NCBI RefSeq assembly: GCF_023544445.1
Contig: NZ_JALPVJ010000005.1
Location: forward strand, 558,001 to 622,000
Length of the DNA: 64,000 nucleotides
From: Actinoplanes sp. M2I2
Lineage (GTDB): Bacteria > Actinomycetota > Actinomycetes > Mycobacteriales > Micromonosporaceae
Reading direction: 5' to 3'
Shown here: positions 40,749-49,589 of the stretch, in pieces
Position numbering within the stretch: position 1 is the first letter of the stretch
How the letters are laid out: every line of letters starts with the position of its first letter
Notes under the pieces: generated by a model
The model's database searches: none
What the model was told of the DNA's origin: nothing
The model's input: only the letters and a program-made list of their open reading frames with translations
Position numbers and translations under genes: made by a program

Positions 40749-42608
40749 CTACTCCGCGTCCGCGTCCGGCGGCGCCGCGGAGCCCCGCCGACGCAGCGGA
40801 TGACCGAAGAACGCGCCGGCCGGAGGCAGATCACCCGCCTGCCCCGCGGCTGCCGCCGACGCGGGCGCGGCCGGCACAGACCCGGCCGACGCGGGCGCTG
40901 CTGACACAGGCCCAGCCGAGGCAGGCGCCGTTGACACGGCCGAGGCAGGCGCCGCTGATACAGGCCCAGCGGAGGCAGGCGCCGCTGACACGGTCGGGGT
41001 TGACGCAGGCTTCGCTGACACAGGGCCAGCCGACGCGGGCGCCGCTGACACGGCCGAGGCCGGCGCCGCTGACGCGGGCGGGGCTGACGAGGTCGGCACC
41101 GGCGAGGGCCCGTCGGTCGATCGCGGTGAGGGCGATGGACTGTCGGCCGAGCCCGGCGTGCCCGGCCGGGCGGTGGCCGGAGTGGGTCGCTGCAGCATGC
41201 TCAGGAAACCGGTGAGCAGAGCCTCGCGCAGGGCGGGCGGGGCGACGTTGAGCAGCGAGTTGACCGCGGCCATTCGCGTGAAGTCGCCGGTGCCCAGTCC
41301 CAGCCCCTCGGCCAGCCCGCCGATCAGCTCGGGCGTCACCAGCTCGGGCGTCAGCGCCGCGGCCGCCTCGAGCAGCGGGGCCGGGATGTCGGCCGGGCCG
41401 GCTGCCCGGGCGGCGGCCACCGCGGCGGCGAGGTCGGGGCCGAAGCCGCCGGCGGTCGAGGCCACCGAGGCGGTGACGGTCAGGTGGATGGTGGCGGGGA
41501 TCTCGGCGAACGCCATCTGGGGCTGGGTGTGCCAGCCGCGCGCGGCCAACTCGTCGGCCAGGACGAAAAGGTCGACGCCGTCCGAGGCGAGGCACACGAC
41601 GCTGGTCTCGGCGGGCGTGAACAGCCGCACGCCGTCGGTCGCGCGCACCGCGTCGGCCAGGACGGACACTGCCTCGCGGGTGCGGGCGGCGAGCTCGAGA
41701 TAGCCCGCGTCGCCGATGTGGCGCAGGGTGGCCAGGGCGGCGGCGATCGGCCCGCCGGAACGGGTGGACGAGATGATCGGGTTGATCATGGTGTATCCGG
41801 GCCAGCCGGCGTAGGCGAAGTACTGCGGGAGGCGCAGCGCCTCGTCGCGGTGCAGCAGGATCGAGACGCCCTTGGGCGCATACGCGTACTTGTGCAGGTC
41901 GACCGAGATGCTGGTGACTCCGGGCACGGTGAAGTCGAACGCCGGCAGGTCGGCGCCGAGGCGGCGCAGATAGGGCAGCACCCAGCCGCCGAAGCAGGCG
42001 TCGACGTGGAACCGCACGCCCCGATCGGCGGCGATCGCCGCGACCTCGGTGATCGGGTCGACCACGCCGTGGGCGTAGGAGGGCGCGGAGGCGGCTACCA
42101 GCACCGTGTCGGCACCGATCGCGGTGGCCATGGCAGCCGGGTCGGCCCGAAGGTCGCTGCCGACCGGCACCACGTCGAGCGCGACCCGCAGGTAGTGCGC
42201 GGCCTTGGCGAACGCGGCGTGCGCGGTGGAGGGGATCACCAGGCGCGGGGTGGTCAGGTCGGGCCGGGAGTCGCGAGCCGCCTTCACCGCCAGGATCAGC
42301 GACTCGGTGCCGCCGCTGGTGACGCTGCCGACCGTCCGCTCGTCACCGCCCAGCAACCCGGCCGCGGCGCCGACCAGAGCGTTTTCCATCGCCAGCAACG
42401 ACGGGAAGGCGGTCGGGTCGAGGCCGTTGACGTGGGCGGAGATCGCGTAGGCGGCATGGGCCAGCTCGTCGAGGCCGTCCAACGCGGGGTCGTAGACGTA
42501 GGCGAACAGCCGGCCGCCGTGGGTGGGCAGGTCGGCGGCTCGCAGCTCCCGCAGCTCGGCAAGGATCTGGTCACCCGGAACGCCCGTCGCGGGCAGCGCC
42601 TCGAACAT
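40749..42608 (-). CDS. PLP-dependent decarboxylase/lyase, sphingosine-1-phosphate-lyase-like
   Basis: 619 residues. The N-terminal 480 are a fold-type I PLP enzyme. The PLP lysine lies in SVDLHKYAYAPKGVS (about residue 240), and WPGYTMINPIISSTRSGGP resembles sphingosine-1-phosphate lyases more than amino acid decarboxylases. The last 130 residues are Ser/Ala/Pro/Val repeats (SAAPASAGPV type) ending in a basic patch. ATG 42608 has no ribosome binding site, but a TAGCGT -10 lies 7 nt upstream, suggesting a leaderless mRNA. It heads the transcript leading into nuoB. Confidence 0.85.
   Translation of the reverse strand: MFEALPATGVPGDQILAELRELRAADLPTHGGRLFAYVYDPALDGLDELAHAAYAISAHVNGLDPTAFPSLLAMENALVGAAAGLLGGDERTVGSVTSGGTESLILAVKAARDSRPDLTTPRLVIPSTAHAAFAKAAHYLRVALDVVPVGSDLRADPAAMATAIGADTVLVAASAPSYAHGVVDPITEVAAIAADRGVRFHVDACFGGWVLPYLRRLGADLPAFDFTVPGVTSISVDLHKYAYAPKGVSILLHRDEALRLPQYFAYAGWPGYTMINPIISSTRSGGPIAAALATLRHIGDAGYLELAARTREAVSVLADAVRATDGVRLFTPAETSVVCLASDGVDLFVLADELAARGWHTQPQMAFAEIPATIHLTVTASVASTAGGFGPDLAAAVAAARAAGPADIPAPLLEAAAALTPELVTPELIGGLAEGLGLGTGDFTRMAAVNSLLNVAPPALREALLTGFLSMLQRPTPATARPGTPGSADSPSPSPRSTDGPSPVPTSSAPPASAAPASAVSAAPASAGPVSAKPASTPTVSAAPASAGPVSAAPASAVSTAPASAGPVSAAPASAGSVPAAPASAAAAGQAGDLPPAGAFFGHPLRRRGSAAPPDADAE
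40850..41090. repeat. tandem repeat in the PLP enzyme tail
   Basis: Imperfect units of about 30 nt (core GCAGGCGCCGCTGACAC on the plus strand) encoding SAAPASAGPV-type repeats. Confidence 0.8.
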
Positions 42609-42615
42609 GGCGAGA

Positions 42616-42621
42616 ACGCTA
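42616..42621 (-). promoter_or_regulatory. -10 element, likely leaderless promoter
   Basis: TAGCGT on the minus strand, 7 nt before ATG 42608. A weak TTATCG lies 18 nt further upstream. Confidence 0.45.
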
Positions 42622-42739
42622 GTCGACCTTCCCGGGCGCCGATAAGCCTCTTCGGTCGGTGCCGCTGCCCGACCGAAGGACCGAACCGCCCGGCGGCGAC
42701 CCCCGACGAAAGTGCTGGGTCGAAGCAGTACCGATGGCG

Positions 42740-44068
42740 CTACCGGCCGACGTCCCGGTAAGCGCGTAATAGAACGACCGCGGCGCCGACCAGCACGGCC
42801 GGCAGAACGGTGAAACCGAGCAGCACGCCGAGCCGCGCGGTGTCGTCCTGCTGGGCGGCCTGGCCGGTCGACGACGAGACGTATCCGAAGACCTGGAGGA
42901 CCAGTGCGTAAAGACCGGGGCCGAGCGCCAACCCGAGGGTCTCCCCCGCCGTCCACAGCCCGGTGAAGACGCCGGCCTGACGGCGGCCCGTGCGTGCGGT
43001 GTCGTGGGCGATGCAGTCCGGCAGCATCGCCATCGCGAAGACCTGCTGGCCGGCGTAGCCCACGCCGATCACCGCCACGAGCAGGTAGACGCCCACCGGG
43101 GGCAGGCTCGGCGCAGCCAACAGGGCCAGGGCGCCGGCCGCGAAGACGAGCGAGCCGGCGGCCAGCGAACGCGGCTTGCCGACGCGCTTGCCGACTCGGC
43201 TCCACAGCGGCATGACCAGGAGAGCCGGTCCGACGAAGGCCGCGAAGAGGAAGGTGGCGCCCGACTCTCGTTCCACGACGTGGTCGGCGAAGTACTGCAC
43301 CCCAGCGAGCATCGTGCCGATGCCGACCGCCTGAATGAGCCAGAGGAGCAGCAATGCCCGGAACGGACCGTTGGCCGCCGCGACCCGCAGTTGTGACCGC
43401 AGGTCGGGCTCCACCGCCTCGACCGAGTGCGAGTCGACCGAGCGCGTGCCGAAATAGACGCCGAGCGCGCCCACCACGATGAGCGCGCCGACGAAGACGC
43501 CCGCCCACCGGTGGCCGGTGAGGCCGCCACCGGTCTGCTCGACGACGAGCGGGGCCAGCGCGCCCGAGATCAGGATGGCGAGCGCCAGCACGGCGACGCG
43601 CCAGGTCATCAGCCGGGTGCGCTCGGCGTAGCCGTCGGTCAGCTCGGCCGGCATGGCGACGTAGGGCACCTGGAAGAAGGCGTAGGCGGTGGCGGCCGCG
43701 AGGAAGGCGACGGCGACGTACGCACCGGCGCCGGCGCCGCTGCTCACCGGGCCGGCGAAGATCGCGGCAAAGAGGACCGCGAGCAGCAGACCGGCGATCA
43801 GCAGAAAGGACCGCCGATCGCCCCGGCGGTCCGAGATCCGCCCGGCGATCGGGTTGACGAGCACATCCCACGCCTTCGGCAGCAGCACGAGAAGGCCGGC
43901 CACGCCGGCCGCCACACCTAACGTATCGGTCAGATAGGGCAGCAGGAGGAGACCCGGAACCGTGCCGAAAGCCCCTGTGACCAGCGAACCCAGTGAATAT
44001 CCCGCCAAAGTACGACGTGGCAGAGCCGGCGCCGCCTGTACGCCGGGAGTGGGATCAGCGGTCGTCAT
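42740..44068 (-). CDS. MFS transporter, GPH (MelB-like) type
   Basis: 442 residues with about twelve membrane segments. PKAWDVLVNPIAGRISDRRGDRRSFL near the N-terminus and FFQVPYVAMPAELTDGYAERTRLM are hallmarks of glycoside-pentoside-hexuronide:cation symporters. The solute is unknown. ATG 44068 lacks a ribosome binding site; TACCAT lies 8 nt upstream (44077-44082). It is divergent from the gamma-glutamyltransferase gene, with only 28 bp between the start codons. Confidence 0.88.
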   Translation of the reverse strand: MTTADPTPGVQAAPALPRRTLAGYSLGSLVTGAFGTVPGLLLLPYLTDTLGVAAGVAGLLVLLPKAWDVLVNPIAGRISDRRGDRRSFLLIAGLLLAVLFAAIFAGPVSSGAGAGAYVAVAFLAAATAYAFFQVPYVAMPAELTDGYAERTRLMTWRVAVLALAILISGALAPLVVEQTGGGLTGHRWAGVFVGALIVVGALGVYFGTRSVDSHSVEAVEPDLRSQLRVAAANGPFRALLLLWLIQAVGIGTMLAGVQYFADHVVERESGATFLFAAFVGPALLVMPLWSRVGKRVGKPRSLAAGSLVFAAGALALLAAPSLPPVGVYLLVAVIGVGYAGQQVFAMAMLPDCIAHDTARTGRRQAGVFTGLWTAGETLGLALGPGLYALVLQVFGYVSSSTGQAAQQDDTARLGVLLGFTVLPAVLVGAAVVLLRAYRDVGR

Positions 44069-44096
44069 GACCGCGGATGGTAACCATGATCATGGG

Positions 44097-45509
44097 ATGA
44101 CGCCTACGCTTCGCCAGATGAAAAAGGTTGCGGCCGGGGTCGCCGCCAGCCATCCGGCCACGGCGGCGGCCGGTCTGCGGGTTCTCCGGGACGGGGGCAC
44201 CGCGGCGGACGCCGCGGTCGCGGCAGTGCTGGCCTGTTGTGCCGCCGAGACGATCTACACCGGACTGGGCGGCGGCGGGTTCGCCACGTACTTCGACGCC
44301 GCCACCGGGAAGGTCACGTGTCTCGACTTCTTCGTCTCGGTGCCGGGCACCGACGGCGACCGGGAGGCCGGGCCGATGGTCGCCGTCGACGTCTTCTTCG
44401 GGGGTATCCCGCAGGTCTATTCGATCGGCGGGGCCAGCGTCGCGGTTCCGGGCGTGCCGGCCGGCTGCGGTGAGGTGCACCGGCGGTGGGGACGACTGCC
44501 GTGGGCCGAGGTCGTCCAGCCGGCGGTCGAGCTCGCGACAAGCGGCGTCCGGGTGCCGGCCGCGCACGCGCTGACTCTCGACTCCTGCGCGCCCGCTCTG
44601 GCCTGGGGTGAGGGCGCCGCGGTCTACACGCCGAACGGACGTCAGCTCCAGGACGGCGACCTGCTGTTCCACGACGGACTCGGCACGGCGATGACCACGC
44701 TGGCCGAGGCCGGGCCCGACATCTTCTACACCGGCGACTACGCCACGATCATGGTCGACACGGTTCGCGCGGCGGGCGGCTCGCTGGGCCCGCGCGATCT
44801 GGCCGACTACCGGGTGCTCGAGACCCCGGTCGACCACGCGACGCTGGCCGGGCACCGGGTGTTCGCTCGCCACGACCTGAACCGCACCGTCGACACGATC
44901 GCCGGGCTGCCCGACGATCTCTCCCGTCCGGGCCGGGCCGTCGCCGTCGCCGCCGCGCTGCGCGACCAGGGCCGGCAGAAGATCGGCGACACCACCAACG
45001 TCTCGGTGGTGGATGCCGACGGGAATGCCTGCGTGATCACCACGACGCTCGGGCTGGGCTCGGGGGTCTGGCTGCCCGGGCTCGGCATCAACTTGAACTC
45101 GATGCTCGGCGAGGGCGAGCTGCTGACCGACGACCTGCGGCCGGGCAAGCGGATGTCGTCGAACATGTGCCCGCTCGTGGTGATCGATCCGGAGGGCGAC
45201 CTCGCCGTGGCGGCGGGGTCGGCGGGCGCCAGCCGAATCCGTACCGCGCTGGTCGACACGCTGCTCGGGGTGCTGGTCGACGGCGTCGACATGGCCGAGG
45301 CGATCCGGCGGCCGCGCTTCCACGTCGTCGACGACACCGTGCACACCGAGCCCGGCCGCCCGCGTGACGAGCTGGGCGCGCTGGCCGCCGCCGGCTGGCG
45401 GGTCAACCAGTGGCCGGGGCTCAACCACTACTTCGGCGGCGTCACCGCGGTCGGCCAGGCCGGCGCGGCCGGCGATCCCCGCCGCGACGGCGTCGGCCTG
45501 CTGCTCTGA
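44097..45509 (+). CDS. gamma-glutamyltransferase family hydrolase
   Basis: 470 residues, an Ntn-hydrolase. The autoprocessing/catalytic Thr lies in GDTTNVSVVDADGNA (about residue 300), where most relatives have TTH; Asn replaces the His. Substrate-binding GRPRDELG and PGKRMSSNMCP are present. No clear signal peptide is seen, so it may be cytoplasmic. It could cleave gamma-glutamyl compounds such as glutathione, or another amide such as a cephalosporin side chain. ATG 44097 is chosen; ATG 44118 is also possible. Confidence 0.85.
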   Translation: MTPTLRQMKKVAAGVAASHPATAAAGLRVLRDGGTAADAAVAAVLACCAAETIYTGLGGGGFATYFDAATGKVTCLDFFVSVPGTDGDREAGPMVAVDVFFGGIPQVYSIGGASVAVPGVPAGCGEVHRRWGRLPWAEVVQPAVELATSGVRVPAAHALTLDSCAPALAWGEGAAVYTPNGRQLQDGDLLFHDGLGTAMTTLAEAGPDIFYTGDYATIMVDTVRAAGGSLGPRDLADYRVLETPVDHATLAGHRVFARHDLNRTVDTIAGLPDDLSRPGRAVAVAAALRDQGRQKIGDTTNVSVVDADGNACVITTTLGLGSGVWLPGLGINLNSMLGEGELLTDDLRPGKRMSSNMCPLVVIDPEGDLAVAAGSAGASRIRTALVDTLLGVLVDGVDMAEAIRRPRFHVVDDTVHTEPGRPRDELGALAAAGWRVNQWPGLNHYFGGVTAVGQAGAAGDPRRDGVGLLL

Positions 45510-45542
45510 GCGACAGGGCTGCGTTGAACGACAGGGCTGCGC

Positions 45543-46472
45543 TCACATCGTGCGGGACGCGATGGCCGAGGCGTCGTCGGCGGTCTCGCGGATGCCGACC
45601 TCGATCGGGGTGGGCTGCAGGCCGAAGGTGCGCTCGGTGTGTGCGCTGTCCAGGTGGAACGGCGCGTAGAACTGGTAGTCCATCTCGGCCAGTTCGCGCG
45701 ACATCGGGTGCACCAGACCGGCCGTGCGCATCATGAAGCGCGGCATCTTGACCATCTTCACCGGCGGCTTGCCGACCAGCTCGCAGTACCGCTCGCCCAG
45801 CGACCGGATGGTGATCGGCGCGACGGTCGGCGTGTGCCAGGCCTTGCCCCAGGCCCGCTCGTCGTGGGCCAGCGTGACCATCGTGCCGGCCTGGTCACCG
45901 GTGTAGGTGAAGCTGTGCGGCAGGTCGGGGTCGCCGGGCATCCAGGCGGCCCGGCCACTGGTGATCGCGGGCAGCAGCACCGACGAGAAGACGCCGACCG
46001 CGCCCGCGCCGATGTAGTCCGAGCCGCGCACCTCGACCGTGCGCACGCCGCTGGCCAGCGCGTCCTGCCACATCTTGATGCGGACCCGGCCCTTGCGACC
46101 GACGGCGGCCATCGGGCTCTGCTCGGTCATCCGGCCGTCGGGCCGCGGTCCGTAGACGTAGAGGTTCCCGGTCAGGACGTAGACCGCGCCGGCCGCCTTG
46201 GTCGCGGCGATCATCGCGTCGTTCATCGGGAACCAGAGCTTCTCCCACTCGGTGTACTTCGGGTTGGCGCAGTTGTAGAGCGTCGCGGCGTCCTGGGTGA
46301 GCTCGGTGAGCCGCCGGGCGTCGGAGGCGTCCGCGGCCACCCGCTCGATCAGCGGGTGCGACGGGCCGCCGCCACTGCGGGTGATCATGCGGACCCGCTC
46401 GCCGCGCTCGGCGTGGATCCGAGCGATCGAGGTACCGATCGGGCCGGAGCCGACGATGACGTGATTCGACAT
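45543..46472 (-). CDS. NAD-dependent epimerase/dehydratase (extended SDR)
   Basis: 309 residues. The Rossmann nucleotide motif is VGSGPIGTSIARIHAERG (about residues 6-23), a variant of GxxGxxG. The usual YxxxK appears only in altered form around VYGPRP and RIKMW, so catalysis may differ from classical epimerases. GGAGG lies 7 nt before ATG 46472. It is divergent from a TetR gene and almost certainly its target, given two palindromes in the shared promoter region. Confidence 0.82.
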   Translation of the reverse strand: MSNHVIVGSGPIGTSIARIHAERGERVRMITRSGGGPSHPLIERVAADASDARRLTELTQDAATLYNCANPKYTEWEKLWFPMNDAMIAATKAAGAVYVLTGNLYVYGPRPDGRMTEQSPMAAVGRKGRVRIKMWQDALASGVRTVEVRGSDYIGAGAVGVFSSVLLPAITSGRAAWMPGDPDLPHSFTYTGDQAGTMVTLAHDERAWGKAWHTPTVAPITIRSLGERYCELVGKPPVKMVKMPRFMMRTAGLVHPMSRELAEMDYQFYAPFHLDSAHTERTFGLQPTPIEVGIRETADDASAIASRTM

Positions 46473-46490
46473 GGGGGTGTCCTCCGTTGT

Positions 46491-46501
46491 GAGCACTGCT
46501 C
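46491..46501. promoter_or_regulatory. palindromic operator, copy 1
   Basis: GAGCACTGCTC, a perfect palindrome around one central base, in the leader of the epimerase gene. Confidence 0.6.
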
Positions 46502-46515
46502 TCGATTGAGAACAA

Positions 46516-46543
46516 CGATTACACGCACCCCCCGAAAAAACAA
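46516..46543 (-). promoter_or_regulatory. candidate epimerase promoter
   Basis: On the minus strand, a -35 TTGTTT (46538-46543), a 16-nt spacer, and a -10 TAATCG (46516-46521). It is flanked by the two operator copies. Confidence 0.4.
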
Positions 46544-46555
46544 GAGCAGTGCTCT
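46543..46555. promoter_or_regulatory. palindromic operator, copy 2
   Basis: AGAGCAGTGCTCT, the same core as copy 1 in the other orientation. It touches the -35 of the epimerase promoter and lies 21 bp before the TetR start codon. Confidence 0.6.
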
Positions 46556-46576
46556 CTGTATGGCACACTGGTTCCC

Positions 46577-47254
46577 ATGACCGCCTCTGGAGTACGCGCC
46601 CGGGTCCGGGCGGAGATGACCGACGAGATCAAGGCAGTGGCCCGCCGGCACCTCGCCACCGAGGGGGCCAACCTGTCGCTGCGCGCGGTCGCCCGGGACA
46701 TGGGCATGGCGTCGTCGGCGGTCTACCGGTACTTCGCGAGCCGCGACGAGCTGCTGACCGCGATGATCATCGACGCCTACAACGCGCTGGGCGACACTGC
46801 GGAACAGGCCGCGACCGGCAACAGTGGGCTCGAGCGCTTCCTGAACGCGACTTCCGCCGTACGGGACTGGGCCTTGGCCGATCCGCACCAGTGGGCCCTG
46901 ATCTACGGCAGTCCGGTTCCCGGCTATCAGGCGCCGCAGGACACCGTCGGGCCCGGCACCCGAGTGGTCCTGCTCATCGCCGACCTGGTCAAGGATGCCT
47001 ACGAGAACGGTGAGATCACCGACCGGGAAGAGATCACGGGGCGGTTCGCCGAGGAACTGCGTGCGGTGGCCGACCAGTACACCCCGGGCGCGCCGCCCCG
47101 ACTGGTCGCTGCTTCCATGTCGGCGTTCCTGCATCTGAGCGGTGCGATCAGCGCCGAGCTGTTCGGCCAGCTCACCGGCTCGGTCGAGGAGGACCGGCGC
47201 GGCTTCTTCGAGTATCAGATGCGCGGCGCGGCCTCCCTCATCGGCCTGCGCTGA
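46577..47254 (+). CDS. TetR-family transcriptional regulator
   Basis: 225 residues. The N-terminal helix-turn-helix LSLRAVARDMGMASSAVYRYFASRDELL lies at about residues 34-62. The C-terminal domain (TetR_C WHG-like type) binds an unknown ligand. It is divergent from the epimerase gene; two palindromes between them fit repression of both genes. It converges on the next methyltransferase gene, with a 6-bp gap. Confidence 0.92.
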   Translation: MTASGVRARVRAEMTDEIKAVARRHLATEGANLSLRAVARDMGMASSAVYRYFASRDELLTAMIIDAYNALGDTAEQAATGNSGLERFLNATSAVRDWALADPHQWALIYGSPVPGYQAPQDTVGPGTRVVLLIADLVKDAYENGEITDREEITGRFAEELRAVADQYTPGAPPRLVAASMSAFLHLSGAISAELFGQLTGSVEEDRRGFFEYQMRGAASLIGLR

Positions 47255-47260
47255 GCAGCC

Positions 47261-48064
47261 CTACCGGCGCGCGCGCAACACGTGCCCGCCGGGCGTGTCC
47301 GGCGGAACGTCGGGCCGGCCGAAATACGTCGCCGCCAACCGCGCCGGCCCGAGATCCTCGATGTCGCCGAAGCCGAGCCCGGTCAGCTGAGCGGCGATCT
47401 CGTCCGGCTCGAAATACGTCAGCCAGGGCTCGCCCAGCTCGGCCACCCGCGAGGCCCGGGCCTCGAGCGCCGCACGCCGCGACGCCTCCATGACCGACGG
47501 CGACTGGGCATAGTCGAAGACAACTTCGTTTCCCGTACGGGAGGCGACCAATTGCAGCGTCCGGCCGAACCCATCGGGAGTCAGGTACGGCACCACGCCC
47601 AGCCAGAGGAAGAACGTCGGCCCGTCCAGCTCGAGCCGGTCGGCGAGCGACTCCCGCTCGAAGTCCACGCCGAGGCTGGTCAGCGAGGAGGGCGCCGCGA
47701 TGCCCGACGCGGCCAGGCGGGCCCGCTTCCACGCCTGCGTGTCCGGGTGATCGACCTCGGTCACGCGCAGACCCGGATGCGGGTTGCGATAGGCGAACGT
47801 GTCCAGGCCCGCGCCGAGCACGACCAGATGGCGTACGCCCCGGACCACCGCCGCGGCCAGCGCGTCCTCGGCGAAACGGGTACGCGCGGCGATGAACAGC
47901 CGCATCGCCCGGCGCGGGGCGTCGGCCAGCAGGTGCTCCTCGGGCAGGCCGAGGATGCGCACAGCCAGCGGGTCGGTGAAGATCTCGCCGTTCTCGAGGA
48001 TCTGATGTGCCGCCCGGTAGCGGGCCGCGCTCATCGCCGTCCGGCTGGGCTGACCGCGCTCCAT
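47261..48064 (-). CDS. SAM-dependent methyltransferase, TIGR00027/LCM type
   Basis: 267 residues. HLVVLGAGLDTFAYRNP (SAM site, about residues 80-95), VTEVDHPDTQAWKRARL and FFLWLGVVPYL are typical of the large actinobacterial family related to leucine carboxyl methyltransferases. The substrate is unknown. ATG 48064 overlaps the stop of the upstream alkyltransferase-like gene (TGATG), so translation is coupled. The longer open frame is a shadow. Confidence 0.87.
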   Translation of the reverse strand: MERGQPSRTAMSAARYRAAHQILENGEIFTDPLAVRILGLPEEHLLADAPRRAMRLFIAARTRFAEDALAAAVVRGVRHLVVLGAGLDTFAYRNPHPGLRVTEVDHPDTQAWKRARLAASGIAAPSSLTSLGVDFERESLADRLELDGPTFFLWLGVVPYLTPDGFGRTLQLVASRTGNEVVFDYAQSPSVMEASRRAALEARASRVAELGEPWLTYFEPDEIAAQLTGLGFGDIEDLGPARLAATYFGRPDVPPDTPGGHVLRARR

Positions 48065-48384
48065 CAACGGGGCCCGGTCGACGGGGGCTGCCAGCTCGCC
48101 CGGGCCATGTCCACGTGCTCGCCCTTCAGCGGGACGCCCTCGGAGAGGAGACGCTGACGGGCCTCCTGCTCGTGGCCGGGCGGCAGGCGTCCCGCGTTGG
48201 TCACCACCCGGTGCCACGGCACCCCGCCGCCGTGCCGGGCCATGACCGAGCCGACCTGGCGGGCCGAGTTGCGTCCCGACACCTCGGACAGGGCGTCGGC
48301 GATGGCTCCGTACGACATGACACGACCCACAGGGATCCGCTCCACGAGTGAAAGCACCTCTTCGACGTACTCCTGTGGTGTCAC
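48064..48384 (-). CDS. alkyltransferase-like (ATL) DNA repair protein
   Basis: 106 residues of the O6-alkylguanine-DNA alkyltransferase fold: VGRVMSYGAIADALS, ARQVGSVMARHG, and the active-site segment VPWHRVV. True alkyltransferases have PCHR; Trp replaces the Cys, the mark of ATL proteins, which flag alkylated guanine for nucleotide excision repair instead of repairing it. GTG 48384 has a TATCGT -10 seven nt upstream and no ribosome binding site, so it is probably leaderless. Confidence 0.88.
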   Translation of the reverse strand: MTPQEYVEEVLSLVERIPVGRVMSYGAIADALSEVSGRNSARQVGSVMARHGGGVPWHRVVTNAGRLPPGHEQEARQRLLSEGVPLKGEHVDMARASWQPPSTGPR

Positions 48385-48391
48385 CCGGGCC

Positions 48392-48397
48392 ACGATA
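48392..48397 (-). promoter_or_regulatory. -10 element of ATL gene, likely leaderless
   Basis: TATCGT on the minus strand, 7 nt before GTG 48384. Confidence 0.45.
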
Positions 48398-48432
48398 TGG
48401 GATCTCCCCCGGGTTCTGTCGGTGTCTCCGAG

Positions 48433-48438
48433 CACAAT
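48433..48438 (+). promoter_or_regulatory. possible -10 element of proB
   Basis: CACAAT, 6 nt before GTG 48445. It keeps the conserved A at position 2 and T at position 6; there is no clear -35. Confidence 0.3.
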
Positions 48439-48444
48439 TGGCCG

Positions 48445-49557
48445 GTGCGCGAACTGGTGACCGATGCGCGCCGGATCGTGGTCAAGGTGGGCTCGTCCTC
48501 GCTGACCACGGCCTCCGGCGGAATCGACGAGCAGCGTGTCGACGGCCTCGTCGACGCGCTCGGCGGCCTGGCCGCCGGTGGACGCGAGGTGGTGCTGGTC
48601 TCGAGCGGCGCGATCGCGGCCGGTCTGGCCCCCCTGCATCTGCCGCGCCGGCCGCGCGACCTGGCCACCCAGCAAGCGGCCGCCTCGGTCGGTCAGGGGC
48701 TGCTGATCGGGCGGTACGCGGCCGGTTTCGCGCGCCACGGCCTGACGGTGGGCCAGGTGCTGCTCACGGTCGACGACGTGACGCGGCGCGCGCATTACCG
48801 CAACGCGTACCGGACCCTGCGCAAGCTGCTCGACCTAGGCGCCCTGCCGATCGTGAACGAGAACGACACGGTCGCCACCGAGGAGATCCGCTTCGGCGAC
48901 AACGATCGCCTCGCCGCCCTGGTGGCCGCGCTCGTCCAGGCCGACCTGCTCGTGCTGCTCTCCGACGTGGACGCGCTCTACACCGGCAGCCCGTCCGACC
49001 CGTCGTCGCGCCGCATCGCGTACGTGGGTGACGACGCCGACCTCGAGGGCATCACCGTCACCAAGCCGGGCCGCTCAGGGCTGGGCACGGGCGGCATGGT
49101 CACCAAGGTCGAGGCGGCGCGGATAGCCACCGGCTTCGGCATTCCGGTCGTGCTCACCGCCGCTCCGCTGGCCGGCGCCGCGCTGGCCGGCGACGAGGTC
49201 GGCACGCTGTTCCGCGCGGCCGCGAGTCGCCCGACCGCCCGGCTGTTCTGGCTCGCGCACGCCACGTCACCCCGCGGGCGCCTGCATCTGGACCCCGGCG
49301 CCGTGACCGCCGTGGTCGCGCGGCGCAAGTCGCTGTTGCCGGCCGGCATCACCGCGGTCGACGGCTCGTTCGCCGCCGGCGATCCGGTCGACCTGATCGA
49401 CGCCGGGTCGGGCGCGCCGGTCGCCCGCGGCCTGGTCAACTATGACGCGGTCGAGCTGCCGGCGCTGCTGGGACGGTCCACCCCCGAGTTGGCCGCCGCT
49501 CTGGGCCCGGGATATGAACGAGAGGTCGTGCACCGCGACGACCTGGTCCTGCTTTGA
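48445..49557 (+). CDS. proB: glutamate 5-kinase
   Basis: 370 residues. Catalyses ATP + glutamate to glutamyl 5-phosphate, the first step of proline synthesis. The kinase domain has [31 protein letters not shown] and SDVDALYTG; a C-terminal PUA domain (about 285-360) is present. GTG 48445 (protein [10 protein letters not shown]) is chosen; the frame is open 16 codons further. proA follows 32 bp downstream, giving a proBA operon. Confidence 0.95.
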   Translation: MRELVTDARRIVVKVGSSSLTTASGGIDEQRVDGLVDALGGLAAGGREVVLVSSGAIAAGLAPLHLPRRPRDLATQQAAASVGQGLLIGRYAAGFARHGLTVGQVLLTVDDVTRRAHYRNAYRTLRKLLDLGALPIVNENDTVATEEIRFGDNDRLAALVAALVQADLLVLLSDVDALYTGSPSDPSSRRIAYVGDDADLEGITVTKPGRSGLGTGGMVTKVEAARIATGFGIPVVLTAAPLAGAALAGDEVGTLFRAAASRPTARLFWLAHATSPRGRLHLDPGAVTAVVARRKSLLPAGITAVDGSFAAGDPVDLIDAGSGAPVARGLVNYDAVELPALLGRSTPELAAALGPGYEREVVHRDDLVLL

Positions 49558-49589
49558 CACGCCACATCAAGAGCCCCGAGGGGTACGCC

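Noticed and set aside
44055..45428. A 457-codon minus-strand frame opposite the gamma-glutamyltransferase gene
   Set aside because: Shadow frame: no family motifs, Arg/His/Asp-rich, while the plus strand has the full enzyme.
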